This document shows positions 52,096 to 59,931 of a stretch of DNA of 64,000 bases, piece after piece. The notes beneath the pieces are model-generated. The model ran no database searches. It was not told the origin of the DNA and was given only the letters and a program-made list of their open reading frames with translations. The position numbers and the translations under genes are program-made. Every line of letters starts with the position of its first letter. Position 1 is the first letter of the stretch. The stretch is from NCBI GenBank assembly GCA_050953725.1, contig JBMNNB010000001.1, positions 1,054,001-1,118,000 on the forward strand. The letters run 5' to 3'. The DNA comes from DTU053 sp012520115 (lineage in GTDB: Bacteria > Bacillota > Clostridia > Oscillospirales > Acutalibacteraceae).

Positions 52096-54210
52096 TTACT
52101 CTTCTATAATCATTCCGTAGTAGCGGGCATACCAGTAGGGCAGCAGGTATACGGTGCCGTCCTCGGCTCTGAGGCCTGTTCCTCTGTCCGCAAGGAAGGG
52201 GTTGCTGTCATACTTGTTCATGGGCTTTTCGTCATAGGGCAGGGGCTCTTTAAGCTGCCTTTGTCCGCCGAACAGCTCCTGACCGCAATCCCAGACGATC
52301 TCCGGACGAACGCTGTTGACTACCTTATGGTGAATCAGATCAAGGGGCAGCTCCTCAAGGCTCCTGACAGCATTTTCAAGGTCGCAATGCTCGCCCGTAA
52401 GTGCGCCGTACATGATGTTCCACAAAGGTGAACGCTCGGGGCGCTGGTCGTTCCAATGGTGCTTGAAGCCCATGAGATAGTACTGCCTGAGGGTCGGGTC
52501 CTGCTCATACCTTAACAGGGTCGTCATTGAAAGGAAGCCGAGGTTATCGTCGATATGAGAGGTGTTAGCGTCAAATATCTTATACTGAACGCAGTTAAGA
52601 GCATAATTTGACTTTCTGATAAGGCTCTCATATTCCTTCTGATACTTCTCGTCGCCTGTCATATGATAGACAACTTTGAGCATATTGAGCATCTCAAGGG
52701 AATTGATGCCTCTCTCCCAGAACCACTTTTCGTCGTGGTTAAGCTCCTGGGGACCCCAGTGCGCCCATGTTGTCGGCAGACCGTCGGCATCGCATAGGGT
52801 ATATTCGTTCCTTAAGATATGGTCGACGATTTTTGCTAAAGCCGTACCGATTTCCTTCTTTTCCTTTTCGTCGGCGCAGAGGTCATAGTACAGTGAGAGG
52901 CCGAAGAAATGTCCGGTCATCTCGTCACTGGAGGTTTCGCCCTTCCACTCAAGGGGACCGTTTTCGTCCTCGGTCAGATGCCATTCGATATCGCCGTCAC
53001 CGAAGCCGGGCTCGCCGGGACGCCTGTATGCCCTTGCGGTGAAGCCGTCGATACCCGTAATGCTCATAAGCTTGAGCATGGCTCTCATGCCGCGCCTTGC
53101 GGATTTGAGGGCTTCCTTGTCCTTTGTTGCTCCGTAGCGAAGTGACTGAGATGCCACATAGCTGCCGGTCCAGAGGCCATCGTTGTCGGTGATTTCGGGA
53201 GCGCCTGACTCTATATTGCCCTCCTCGGTAAGGCGTCTGTTGGTGGTGTAGCCCTCACGGTTATGGTATTTTTCGACCGTGTACTGATAGTATTCGGCCT
53301 TTTCGGAAAGGGACATGAGCTTAAACTCGATAGCGGCAAGACCCTTCTCCGTGCCGACATAGAGCATATTTCCGTCGTCGCTCACTGCGATGGATGTGAC
53401 CTTGAAGTCGGGCAGCCAACGGTTGTAGCCGAGGAAGCTCTCCTTGGTTCCGTCTATGATGTAAAGGCCGATTTCGGTGCCGATATAGGCGGCGCCTGTC
53501 TTGCTGATGACTATTTTAGTAACGCTTGCTTTCGGCAGGGCATTAACCGTGTCGGGTGTGAGCCATCTGTTCCTGCCGTCATAAATCAGCACGCCGTTCT
53601 TTGTGCCGAGCCAGACATGGTTCCACTTGTCGGCGGCGATAGCGGTAAGCTCGTTTGTGGGGATAGCCGAGGTCTGAGAAATAATCAAAGCCCAGCGGGG
53701 ACGCTTGCCGTGCAGTATCTGAAGGCCGAAGGAGCCTGCCGCAAAGACCGCATCCTCATGGAAGGCAGCAAGTCCTGCACAATCGGGGGTGTCGTTAGGC
53801 TCAATCCTTTCAAAAGCTCCGTTTTTGTTGGAGTAGAGAAGCTTTTCGGTAAGAACCCAGTCCACACCGTTATAATCGGTGGCAGCGTGGAGTACCTTGC
53901 CGTCAAGCTCTGTGGTACTTACAAGCTTACCGTCCTTAAATCTCAACAGCTGATTGCCGACGCCTGCGTAAACCGCTCCCTCTTTATCTGCATGGAGCAT
54001 GGTGATGTAAGCGTCGTCTGCTTTAATGTCGACCGCTGTAAACTTCTTGCCGTCAAACTTAGAGAGTCCATTGTCAGTGCCGACCCAAAGTACACCCTTG
54101 GAGTCGATTACGGTTGCCGTTATTAAATCGGAAGGCAGACCGTTTGCCGCATTGTAAAATGTCCTGATTTTCTGTTTTGTTTTTTTAAGTTTTAATGAAT
54201 ATCCCTGCAC
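52096..54210 (-). CDS. Intracellular beta-propeller plus (alpha/alpha)6-barrel protein
   Basis: A 704-residue protein without signal peptide. Residues 15-310 are a seven-blade-like propeller of the two-component-regulator (Reg_prop) type: repeated VLWVGTDNGLSKFDG, HVWLGTKNGVLIYDG and AAYIGTEIGLYIIDG. Residues 330-704 are helical, (alpha/alpha)6-barrel-like, with DGLWTGSYVASQSLRYG, TTWAHWGPQELNHD and HIDDNLGFLSM, as in hairpin glycosidases or epimerases. GTG 54210 follows AAGGAG. There is no kinase or membrane domain, so it is not a hybrid sensor. Possibly an enzyme on imported oligosaccharides. The fusion is unfamiliar to me. Confidence 0.65.
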   Translation of the reverse strand: MQGYSLKLKKTKQKIRTFYNAANGLPSDLITATVIDSKGVLWVGTDNGLSKFDGKKFTAVDIKADDAYITMLHADKEGAVYAGVGNQLLRFKDGKLVSTTELDGKVLHAATDYNGVDWVLTEKLLYSNKNGAFERIEPNDTPDCAGLAAFHEDAVFAAGSFGLQILHGKRPRWALIISQTSAIPTNELTAIAADKWNHVWLGTKNGVLIYDGRNRWLTPDTVNALPKASVTKIVISKTGAAYIGTEIGLYIIDGTKESFLGYNRWLPDFKVTSIAVSDDGNMLYVGTEKGLAAIEFKLMSLSEKAEYYQYTVEKYHNREGYTTNRRLTEEGNIESGAPEITDNDGLWTGSYVASQSLRYGATKDKEALKSARRGMRAMLKLMSITGIDGFTARAYRRPGEPGFGDGDIEWHLTEDENGPLEWKGETSSDEMTGHFFGLSLYYDLCADEKEKKEIGTALAKIVDHILRNEYTLCDADGLPTTWAHWGPQELNHDEKWFWERGINSLEMLNMLKVVYHMTGDEKYQKEYESLIRKSNYALNCVQYKIFDANTSHIDDNLGFLSMTTLLRYEQDPTLRQYYLMGFKHHWNDQRPERSPLWNIMYGALTGEHCDLENAVRSLEELPLDLIHHKVVNSVRPEIVWDCGQELFGGQRQLKEPLPYDEKPMNKYDSNPFLADRGTGLRAEDGTVYLLPYWYARYYGMIIEE

Positions 54211-54289
54211 TATCAGTTCTCCTTTTCCATTTTGTTTTCTTACTGTATCTGAGCACTTCGGATTGGCTAACAACCCTTAGTGCAATAGT

Positions 54290-55570
54290 TTACTTATAAA
54301 ACTGGGGAAGGTAGGCTTTGTGAGCTTCCTTCATCTCCTCATAGCAGGCCTTTGCCTTTTCAAAGTCGCCGACAAGAGGATGAAGCATTAAAGCGTTTAA
54401 TGCTGCGCTGTCGTCTCCGTTCATGCCGGCAATGACTGTAAGACGCTCATATGCTTTTACTATGCGCATAAGGCCGATGATATGCTCGTTATCAAGCTCG
54501 GGGAGCTTCACGGGCTTTGCGCCGTCCTTGCCGATTGCGGCTGCGATTTCCACAACATCGTCGTCCTTCATAAATGAAAGGGTGCCGTTGTTCTTGATGT
54601 TTACCACATGAACGTCGCCTGTATCGTTTGCAATCGAGTCGATTAAGGATACGGCTGCAAGCGAATACTTATGTCCGCCTCTTAAATCAAGCAGAGCGGG
54701 CTTTTCCTTAAGCTCCGTATCTGCATACATGGCAAGCAGCTCTTCCTCAATCTCCATGCAGACCTCTGCCCTGCTCTGCTCGTTCTCTTTAAGGTGTTCG
54801 AGCTTTGCGGCACGGTTGTAGAAATACTGAAGGTATGATGAGGGGATGCCTCTTGCTGCCTTAAGACATGAGATATCAAAGCCGTCGTCATGGATGTTTG
54901 CCATAACCTCGGGTGCAAAGCCCTCGTCAAAGAGGTTGTCGAGGTATTCCCTGCCGTCCTTTTTGACGGAGGTTATCCAGCTTAAATGGTTAAGGCCGAG
55001 GTATGTTACGTCAGCGTCCTGACCTACTGCCTTCTTAACATCGTCAATCATATTGATAGGCACATTGCAGAGACCTAAGCTCTTTATGTCCGTATGATTC
55101 TGCAAAAACTCGGAGATTATGCCCGAGGGATTTGTAAAGTTGATAAGCCAGGCGTCGGGGCAATGCTCCTTGACCTTGTCCGCAATCTGCTTCATAACGG
55201 GGATAGTTCTGAGAGCCTTAAAGAAGCCGCCGATGCCGGTTGTTTCCTGACCTATAAGGTCATATTTAAGGGGAATTGTCTCGTCAAGGTGACGGGCGGG
55301 GAGCTTGCCCACTCTTATCTGAGTGACGACAAAATCCGCTCCGACAAGCGCTTCGTCAAGACTGTCAGTCATGGTGACCTCGCAGTCGATTCCCGCATTC
55401 TTCAGCATCCTTACGCAAAGGCTGCCGACTATGGTGCGCTTGCGCTCGTCAATATCCATAAGCCTGAGGCTTTTAAGGGCGAGTCTGTCCTTCGCCTTGA
55501 TAAAGCCGTCCACAAGCTCGGGACAATAGGTACTGCCCGAACCGATAACGGCCACATTGATTTCTTTCAC
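54290..55570 (-). CDS. GH4 family 6-phospho-glycosidase
   Basis: A 426-residue NAD- and Mn-dependent glycosidase. NVAVIGSGSTYCPELVDG binds NAD, QETTGIGGFFKALRTIP and INFTNPSG are signatures, and metal ligands are Cys in GLCNVPI and His in GLNHLSW. GH4 enzymes hydrolyse 6-phosphorylated alpha- or beta-glycosides by a redox-elimination route. GTG 55570 follows AAAGGA by eight bases; ATG 55579 abuts the site. With ChbG and NagA it suggests ChbF-like cleavage of deacetylated disaccharide phosphate. Confidence 0.87.
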   Translation of the reverse strand: MKEINVAVIGSGSTYCPELVDGFIKAKDRLALKSLRLMDIDERKRTIVGSLCVRMLKNAGIDCEVTMTDSLDEALVGADFVVTQIRVGKLPARHLDETIPLKYDLIGQETTGIGGFFKALRTIPVMKQIADKVKEHCPDAWLINFTNPSGIISEFLQNHTDIKSLGLCNVPINMIDDVKKAVGQDADVTYLGLNHLSWITSVKKDGREYLDNLFDEGFAPEVMANIHDDGFDISCLKAARGIPSSYLQYFYNRAAKLEHLKENEQSRAEVCMEIEEELLAMYADTELKEKPALLDLRGGHKYSLAAVSLIDSIANDTGDVHVVNIKNNGTLSFMKDDDVVEIAAAIGKDGAKPVKLPELDNEHIIGLMRIVKAYERLTVIAGMNGDDSAALNALMLHPLVGDFEKAKACYEEMKEAHKAYLPQFYK

Positions 55571-55599
55571 GGCAATCATCCTTTCTGATTTTTCGCTTT

Positions 55600-56538
55600 C
55601 TATTTATCTTCAAGCATCCAGTTAATGCAGCCTGTTACAGGGGGCACACTGAGTTTGATGAAGTTCAGCTTCTTAGTGCTCTTTGCCCTTGCCTTTTCCA
55701 TAAGACGCTCGATATACATATCAGAAGGAAGCTTTGTATGTATGGAGCCGGAAAGCACTACATCGACCTCGTCATCGTCGAACTGCTGAAGCTTTGTATG
55801 GGCGGAGATGAAATCCGCTCCCCTGTCTGCCATTTCTTCGACAGATTCAAGGACAACCTCGTCGCCTGCGGCGGCTGCCTCAAAGAAAATGTCAATAAGG
55901 CCTCTGGTGTACTCATCCTGCTTTAGTCCCATAAGCATGGCGATTGTGGCAAGGAACTCGTCCCTCTCTGGTGCAACTGAGAATTTCTCAGAAAAGAGCT
56001 TTGTTATAAGGGACTTATGCTTTACAAGGCAGATTTCATCATAAACGAGCTTAAAGGCTCTGATGGCAACCCAGCTGCCGTTGCCGGCGTCGCCCGAAAG
56101 CTCGCCGAAGCCGCCTATCTGGAGCATATTGCCCCTGCTGTCAATTGAGTTGCAGCAGGTGCCGGTGCCGCAGTTGTAGCCGATTGCGGCCTTCTTGGTG
56201 GTGCCTGCCTTTGTTACGATGAAGCCGTCATTGTATATGGAAAAACGGTCATAACCTCTGTCAGTCAGCTCCTCGACCATTGCCTCGTGCTGATACGGGT
56301 GGTCGATGCCGGCAAGACCCATAAGGGTATGCTCGATGTCGCTGTACTGAAGGTTATTCTCTTCAAGCAGCTTTGTTATGCCCTCGACAATAATATCCGC
56401 AGCCTCTACAAATGAGCCCTCTAAATTCTCGTGGTTGCTGCCGCTTGTATATACGCTTGAAAGCAGGTTCTTATTCTCGTCAAAGAGCGCAAACTGTGTT
56501 TTTGTTCCGCCTCCGTCTACTCCGATATAATACTTCAT
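55600..56538 (-). CDS. BadF/BadG-type sugar kinase (N-acetylglucosamine kinase-like)
   Basis: A 312-residue ASKHA-fold kinase. YYIGVDGGGTKTQFALF is the first phosphate loop, GYNCGTGTCCNSID the second, and VVLSGSIHTKLP the adenosine site. It is close to NAGK-type GlcNAc kinases in layout. GGGGG lies before the ATG. It would make GlcNAc-6-P (or a disaccharide 6-phosphate) for GH4 and NagA, replacing a phosphotransferase uptake system. No PTS genes are seen in the window. Confidence 0.83.
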   Translation of the reverse strand: MKYYIGVDGGGTKTQFALFDENKNLLSSVYTSGSNHENLEGSFVEAADIIVEGITKLLEENNLQYSDIEHTLMGLAGIDHPYQHEAMVEELTDRGYDRFSIYNDGFIVTKAGTTKKAAIGYNCGTGTCCNSIDSRGNMLQIGGFGELSGDAGNGSWVAIRAFKLVYDEICLVKHKSLITKLFSEKFSVAPERDEFLATIAMLMGLKQDEYTRGLIDIFFEAAAAGDEVVLESVEEMADRGADFISAHTKLQQFDDDEVDVVLSGSIHTKLPSDMYIERLMEKARAKSTKKLNFIKLSVPPVTGCINWMLEDK

Positions 56539-56554
56539 TTTTACCCCCATATAT

Positions 56555-57823
56555 TTATATTTTGGTCAGTATTTCCTCGTCCGTAAAGTATTCCTCGCAG
56601 ACCTCGTCAAGGCAGAATATGCCCCTGCGGGTCGGCTCTCTGTCAATCCACATGCCGTTTGTGAAATCCGGCACGGGAACGGGCATGCTGCCCATGGCAA
56701 CAGACTGCTCGGACAGATAGGTTACAGCCATCCATGCGGCGGTGTCATATACATCGATGGGCGGCTTGTAGTTGTTCTTTGCGCTGTCAACAAAGGCAGC
56801 CATTATTAGAAAGTCCATTCCGCCGTGGCCGTATTTAGCCGCATTCTTCTTATGGATTTTCCAGAGAGGATGTGCGAATTCCTCCATATACGGGTCGAAG
56901 CTCTCCCACTCGTGGCGGGGGCTTCTGCCCTCTATATAAATCTGATTGCCGTCCTCCATCCATAAGCCCTTTGTACCCTGAACCCTTGCGTTTCTCGAAT
57001 AGGGTCTCGGCAATGTGCAGTCGTGTATCAACGATATGGTTTCGCCGTTGGCGCACTTAATCATTGTTGTTGTGATGTCGCCCTGATTGAAGTTAAAGTT
57101 CGTAATGTCGTACTCTTCGCCCTTTTCTTTTTTAAGGAACTCATTTAAGCCCCTTGACTTTGACGACATGGATACAAGGGAGAGGAACCTGTTGCCCCTG
57201 TTAATGCCGATGAGCTTTGCAATCGGGCCGAGCTGGTGGGTCGGGTACAAATCGCCGTTGCGGCGCATAAAGTTATAAAGCCTGCCGTGGCGAATCTCTC
57301 TGCCGTAGGCAATCTCATCCCTTAAATCGTGCTCATAGCCGCCGGCAAGGTGGATTATCTCGCCGAAAACGCCCTTCTTGACCATGTTGAATATGGCCAT
57401 TTCGGCCTGTCCGTAGCAGCAGTTTTCAAGCAGCATGCAGAACTTGCCGTTTTCCTCGGAGGCTCTGACCATCTGCCAGCACTCCTCCTCTGAGGCCGCA
57501 CCGCCGACCTCAACGCCCACATGCAGGCCTGCTTTCATAGCGTCGGTTGCTATTCTTGCGTGTGAAATCCAAGTGGTGCAGACAAGAACTGCGTCAAGCT
57601 CTTCCTTTTCGAGCATCTCTTTATAATCAAGATAGCCGTTTACCTGATAACCCGAATAATGCTCGGAGTTTTTTACTATTTCAATACCGTCATCTCTTCT
57701 GTCCTCGTATATATCGCAGACAGCCGGACAGATAACACCCTTAAAGCGCATCATCAGCCTAAGCATGCCTGAGCCTCTGTGACTTATGCCGATGGCGCCG
57801 ATACGAACCGTTTTTTCTGACAT
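56555..57823 (-). CDS. Gfo/Idh/MocA oxidoreductase, GH109-like
   Basis: A 422-residue NAD-binding protein. RIGAIGISHRGSGML starts the Rossmann fold, and GLHVGVEVGGAAS takes the place of the EKP-type motif. The block RRNGDLYPTHQLGPIAKLIGI with NRGNR and LVSMSS is very close to GH109 alpha-N-acetylgalactosaminidases, where NAD takes part in a redox glycosidase reaction. ATG 57823 is eight bases after GGAGG. First gene of the operon that runs to 50.2 kb. GH109-type activity on GalNAc or a related amino sugar is likely but unproved. Confidence 0.75.
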   Translation of the reverse strand: MSEKTVRIGAIGISHRGSGMLRLMMRFKGVICPAVCDIYEDRRDDGIEIVKNSEHYSGYQVNGYLDYKEMLEKEELDAVLVCTTWISHARIATDAMKAGLHVGVEVGGAASEEECWQMVRASEENGKFCMLLENCCYGQAEMAIFNMVKKGVFGEIIHLAGGYEHDLRDEIAYGREIRHGRLYNFMRRNGDLYPTHQLGPIAKLIGINRGNRFLSLVSMSSKSRGLNEFLKKEKGEEYDITNFNFNQGDITTTMIKCANGETISLIHDCTLPRPYSRNARVQGTKGLWMEDGNQIYIEGRSPRHEWESFDPYMEEFAHPLWKIHKKNAAKYGHGGMDFLIMAAFVDSAKNNYKPPIDVYDTAAWMAVTYLSEQSVAMGSMPVPVPDFTNGMWIDREPTRRGIFCLDEVCEEYFTDEEILTKI

Positions 57824-57844
57824 CCCAACATCCTCCAAATATTC

Positions 57845-57864
57845 GTTGCCTTATTTGCGGCAAC
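57845..57864. promoter_or_regulatory. Candidate operator: GTTGCC-8-GGCAAC
   Basis: A 6+6 bp inverted repeat with 8-bp spacer, just downstream of a minus-strand TATAAT (57886-57881) and before the GH109-like gene. The position suits a repressor site or a leader hairpin for the amino-sugar operon. Confidence 0.4.
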
Positions 57865-57975
57865 ACACCATTTAGTGTTGATTATAGCACAGGATATAGC
57901 AAAATTCCATAGTTTAGAGAGTTTTTTGAATTAATAAAGCGTTAATTAACGGCAATTTAAGGTGCCTTTGTTACA

Positions 57976-58004
57976 TTGACAAAAGAGGCAATTAGTTATA
58001 TATT
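57976..58004 (+). promoter_or_regulatory. Promoter of nagA
   Basis: TTGACA (57976-57981), 17 bp, TATATT (57999-58004), 32 bases before the ATG. Confidence 0.75.
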
Positions 58005-58035
58005 TTTTTTATTAAAGTAAAGGGAGGGACGCTTT

Positions 58036-59211
58036 ATGAAGACGACTGTTTTTACAAACGCAAATGTGGTTTTTTATGACAGAGTCAGGAAGTCAAACGT
58101 GGTCGTTGAAAACGGCAAAATCGCCGAAATTACGAACCGTTTTGATATTCCCGACGCTGATACGGTAGATTTAAAAGGTCTTTATCTTGCTCCCGGATTT
58201 GTGGATATCCATGTTCACGGCGGCGGAGGCTATTCCGCCATGAGCGACAATCCGGAGGATATTAAAAATATGTGCAAGGCGCACGCATTAAGGGGTACGA
58301 CCTCGATTCTGCCCACTACCCTTGCGGCACCCATGCACAAAATCATTGCCGCAATCGATGCCATAAAGAAGGCATCGGAGGATTATGACTTTTCAACTAT
58401 CCTCGGCACTCACCTTGAAGGCCCCTATCTTTCCCTTGAAATGAAGGGCGCTCAGAGCGCAGAGAACATACTTGACCCCGTAAATGTCAGCCCCTATGAG
58501 CTGCTCGACTACTGGAAGGGCATAAGAATGGTCGGCGCCGCTCCCGAAATCCCCGGCGGTCTTGAGCTGGGAAAGGAAATCGCAAAAAGGGGCATTGTCG
58601 CCTCGGTCGCCCACTCCAACGCAACCTTTGATGTAATCGACAAGGCTCTGAATTACGGCTATTCGGACGTGACGCATATTTACTCCGCCTGCTCGTCGGT
58701 GGTAAAAATCAATATGTTCAGGGTTGCGGGCGTTGTTGAGGCGGGTCTTGCCCTTGACGGATATACCACGCAGTTCATCGCCGATTTAAGGCATCTGCCC
58801 GTGGGCCTTATCAAGCTTATATACAAGGCCAAGGGCCCGGACAAAGCCTATGCGATTACTGACGGGCTTGAATTCGCTGCCTCTGATATGAAGGAGGGCA
58901 CCGTTTACAAGCAGGAGAACGATGTGGCGGTAATCTATGAGGACAGGGTTATGAAGCTGGCTGACCGCTCAAGCCTTGCTGGCAGCGTTGCTACATGCAG
59001 TGACCTTGTCAGGAATATGTATAAAGAGTGTGATATCTCACTCGTTGACGCTATCAAAATGACATCCACAACGCCTGCAAGAGTTGTGGGCTTCGGAGAC
59101 AGAAAGGGTCAGATAAAGGCGGGCTTCGATGCGGACTTTGCCATATTTGACGAGGACGTCAGCATCAAGGGCGTAGTCACGAACGGCAAGTTTATTATAA
59201 ACAACATATAA
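58036..59211 (+). CDS. nagA: N-acetylglucosamine-6-phosphate deacetylase
   Basis: A 391-residue amidohydrolase making GlcN-6-P. PGFVDIHVHGGGGYSAM has the HxHG motif, GTHLEGPYLS the metal Glu, VAHSNATF and VTHIYSACSS the His ligands, and YAITDGLEF the catalytic Asp. THIYSACSS replaces the usual THLFNAM and may alter the substrate pocket. GGGAGGG precedes the ATG. It diverges from the GH109-GH4-ChbG operon and is followed after 22 bases by an SGNH esterase. Confidence 0.9.
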   Translation: MKTTVFTNANVVFYDRVRKSNVVVENGKIAEITNRFDIPDADTVDLKGLYLAPGFVDIHVHGGGGYSAMSDNPEDIKNMCKAHALRGTTSILPTTLAAPMHKIIAAIDAIKKASEDYDFSTILGTHLEGPYLSLEMKGAQSAENILDPVNVSPYELLDYWKGIRMVGAAPEIPGGLELGKEIAKRGIVASVAHSNATFDVIDKALNYGYSDVTHIYSACSSVVKINMFRVAGVVEAGLALDGYTTQFIADLRHLPVGLIKLIYKAKGPDKAYAITDGLEFAASDMKEGTVYKQENDVAVIYEDRVMKLADRSSLAGSVATCSDLVRNMYKECDISLVDAIKMTSTTPARVVGFGDRKGQIKAGFDADFAIFDEDVSIKGVVTNGKFIINNI

Positions 59212-59233
59212 ATTTAAGTCAGGAAGGGAATTT

Positions 59234-59872
59234 ATGAAACAGTACTTTAAAGACTCGGCGGTTGTTCTTTTTCAGGGTGACAGTATTACGGATTGCAGCA
59301 GGGACAAAAACGATATTCCAAGTCTCGGCAACGGCTATCCCAAGATTATCGCAAACATTTATCACACCATGTTCCCCAAAAGGGAGATAACCTTTGTAAA
59401 CAAGGGCATTTCGGGCAACAGAGTAAGGGATTTGCTCTCCAGGTATGACCAGGACTTTCTTGCAATTAAGCCTGACTTTATCTCGATTCTCATAGGCATT
59501 AACGACGTCTGGCGTGCCTTTGACAGGAATGACCCCTGCCCCCTTGAGAGGTTTACCGAGGAATATGACCTGCTGCTCACAAAAATCAGAACCGATATGC
59601 CTGACACAAAGATTATGATAATCTCTCCCTTTGTGCTTCACTCCCTGCCCGACAGGGAGACCTGGCATTCGGACCTTGACCCGAAAATCGAGGTTTGCTC
59701 AAAGCTTGCGGAAAAGCACTCGGCGATTTTCCTGCCTATGCAGACGATTTTCAATAAGGCCGTTAAGCGTGAGTTTACCCCTGCGGAAATAGCCGCAGAC
59801 GGCGTTCACCCGACACACTTCGGACATGCTTATATAGCTGCGGAATATCTGAAAAAGCTCAGAATACTGTAA
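59234..59872 (+). CDS. SGNH/GDSL-family esterase
   Basis: A 212-residue intracellular hydrolase. The four blocks are present: FQGDSITD (Ser), NKGISGNRVRD (Gly), LIGINDVWR (Asn) and DGVHPTHFGH (Asp/His). Such enzymes remove O-acetyl groups from sugars. Co-transcribed with nagA, so it probably takes O-acetyl groups off glycan fragments. Confidence 0.87.
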   Translation: MKQYFKDSAVVLFQGDSITDCSRDKNDIPSLGNGYPKIIANIYHTMFPKREITFVNKGISGNRVRDLLSRYDQDFLAIKPDFISILIGINDVWRAFDRNDPCPLERFTEEYDLLLTKIRTDMPDTKIMIISPFVLHSLPDRETWHSDLDPKIEVCSKLAEKHSAIFLPMQTIFNKAVKREFTPAEIAADGVHPTHFGHAYIAAEYLKKLRIL

Positions 59873-59890
59873 TTTGCTTATGAAAGCACA

Positions 59891-59923
59891 AAGCCCTGAC
59901 AATTAAGTCAGGGCTTCTTTTTG
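59891..59923. terminator. Terminator after the nagA-esterase unit
   Basis: A perfect 10-bp stem (59891-59900 with 59907-59916) then CTTTTTG. It is also just beyond the converging GH127 gene. Confidence 0.9.
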
Positions 59924-59931
59924 TTTGCATA

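Noticed and set aside
53263..54126. Long plus-strand frame opposite the propeller gene
   Set aside because: The minus-strand repeats and homology explain the region; the opposite frame has no supporting signals.
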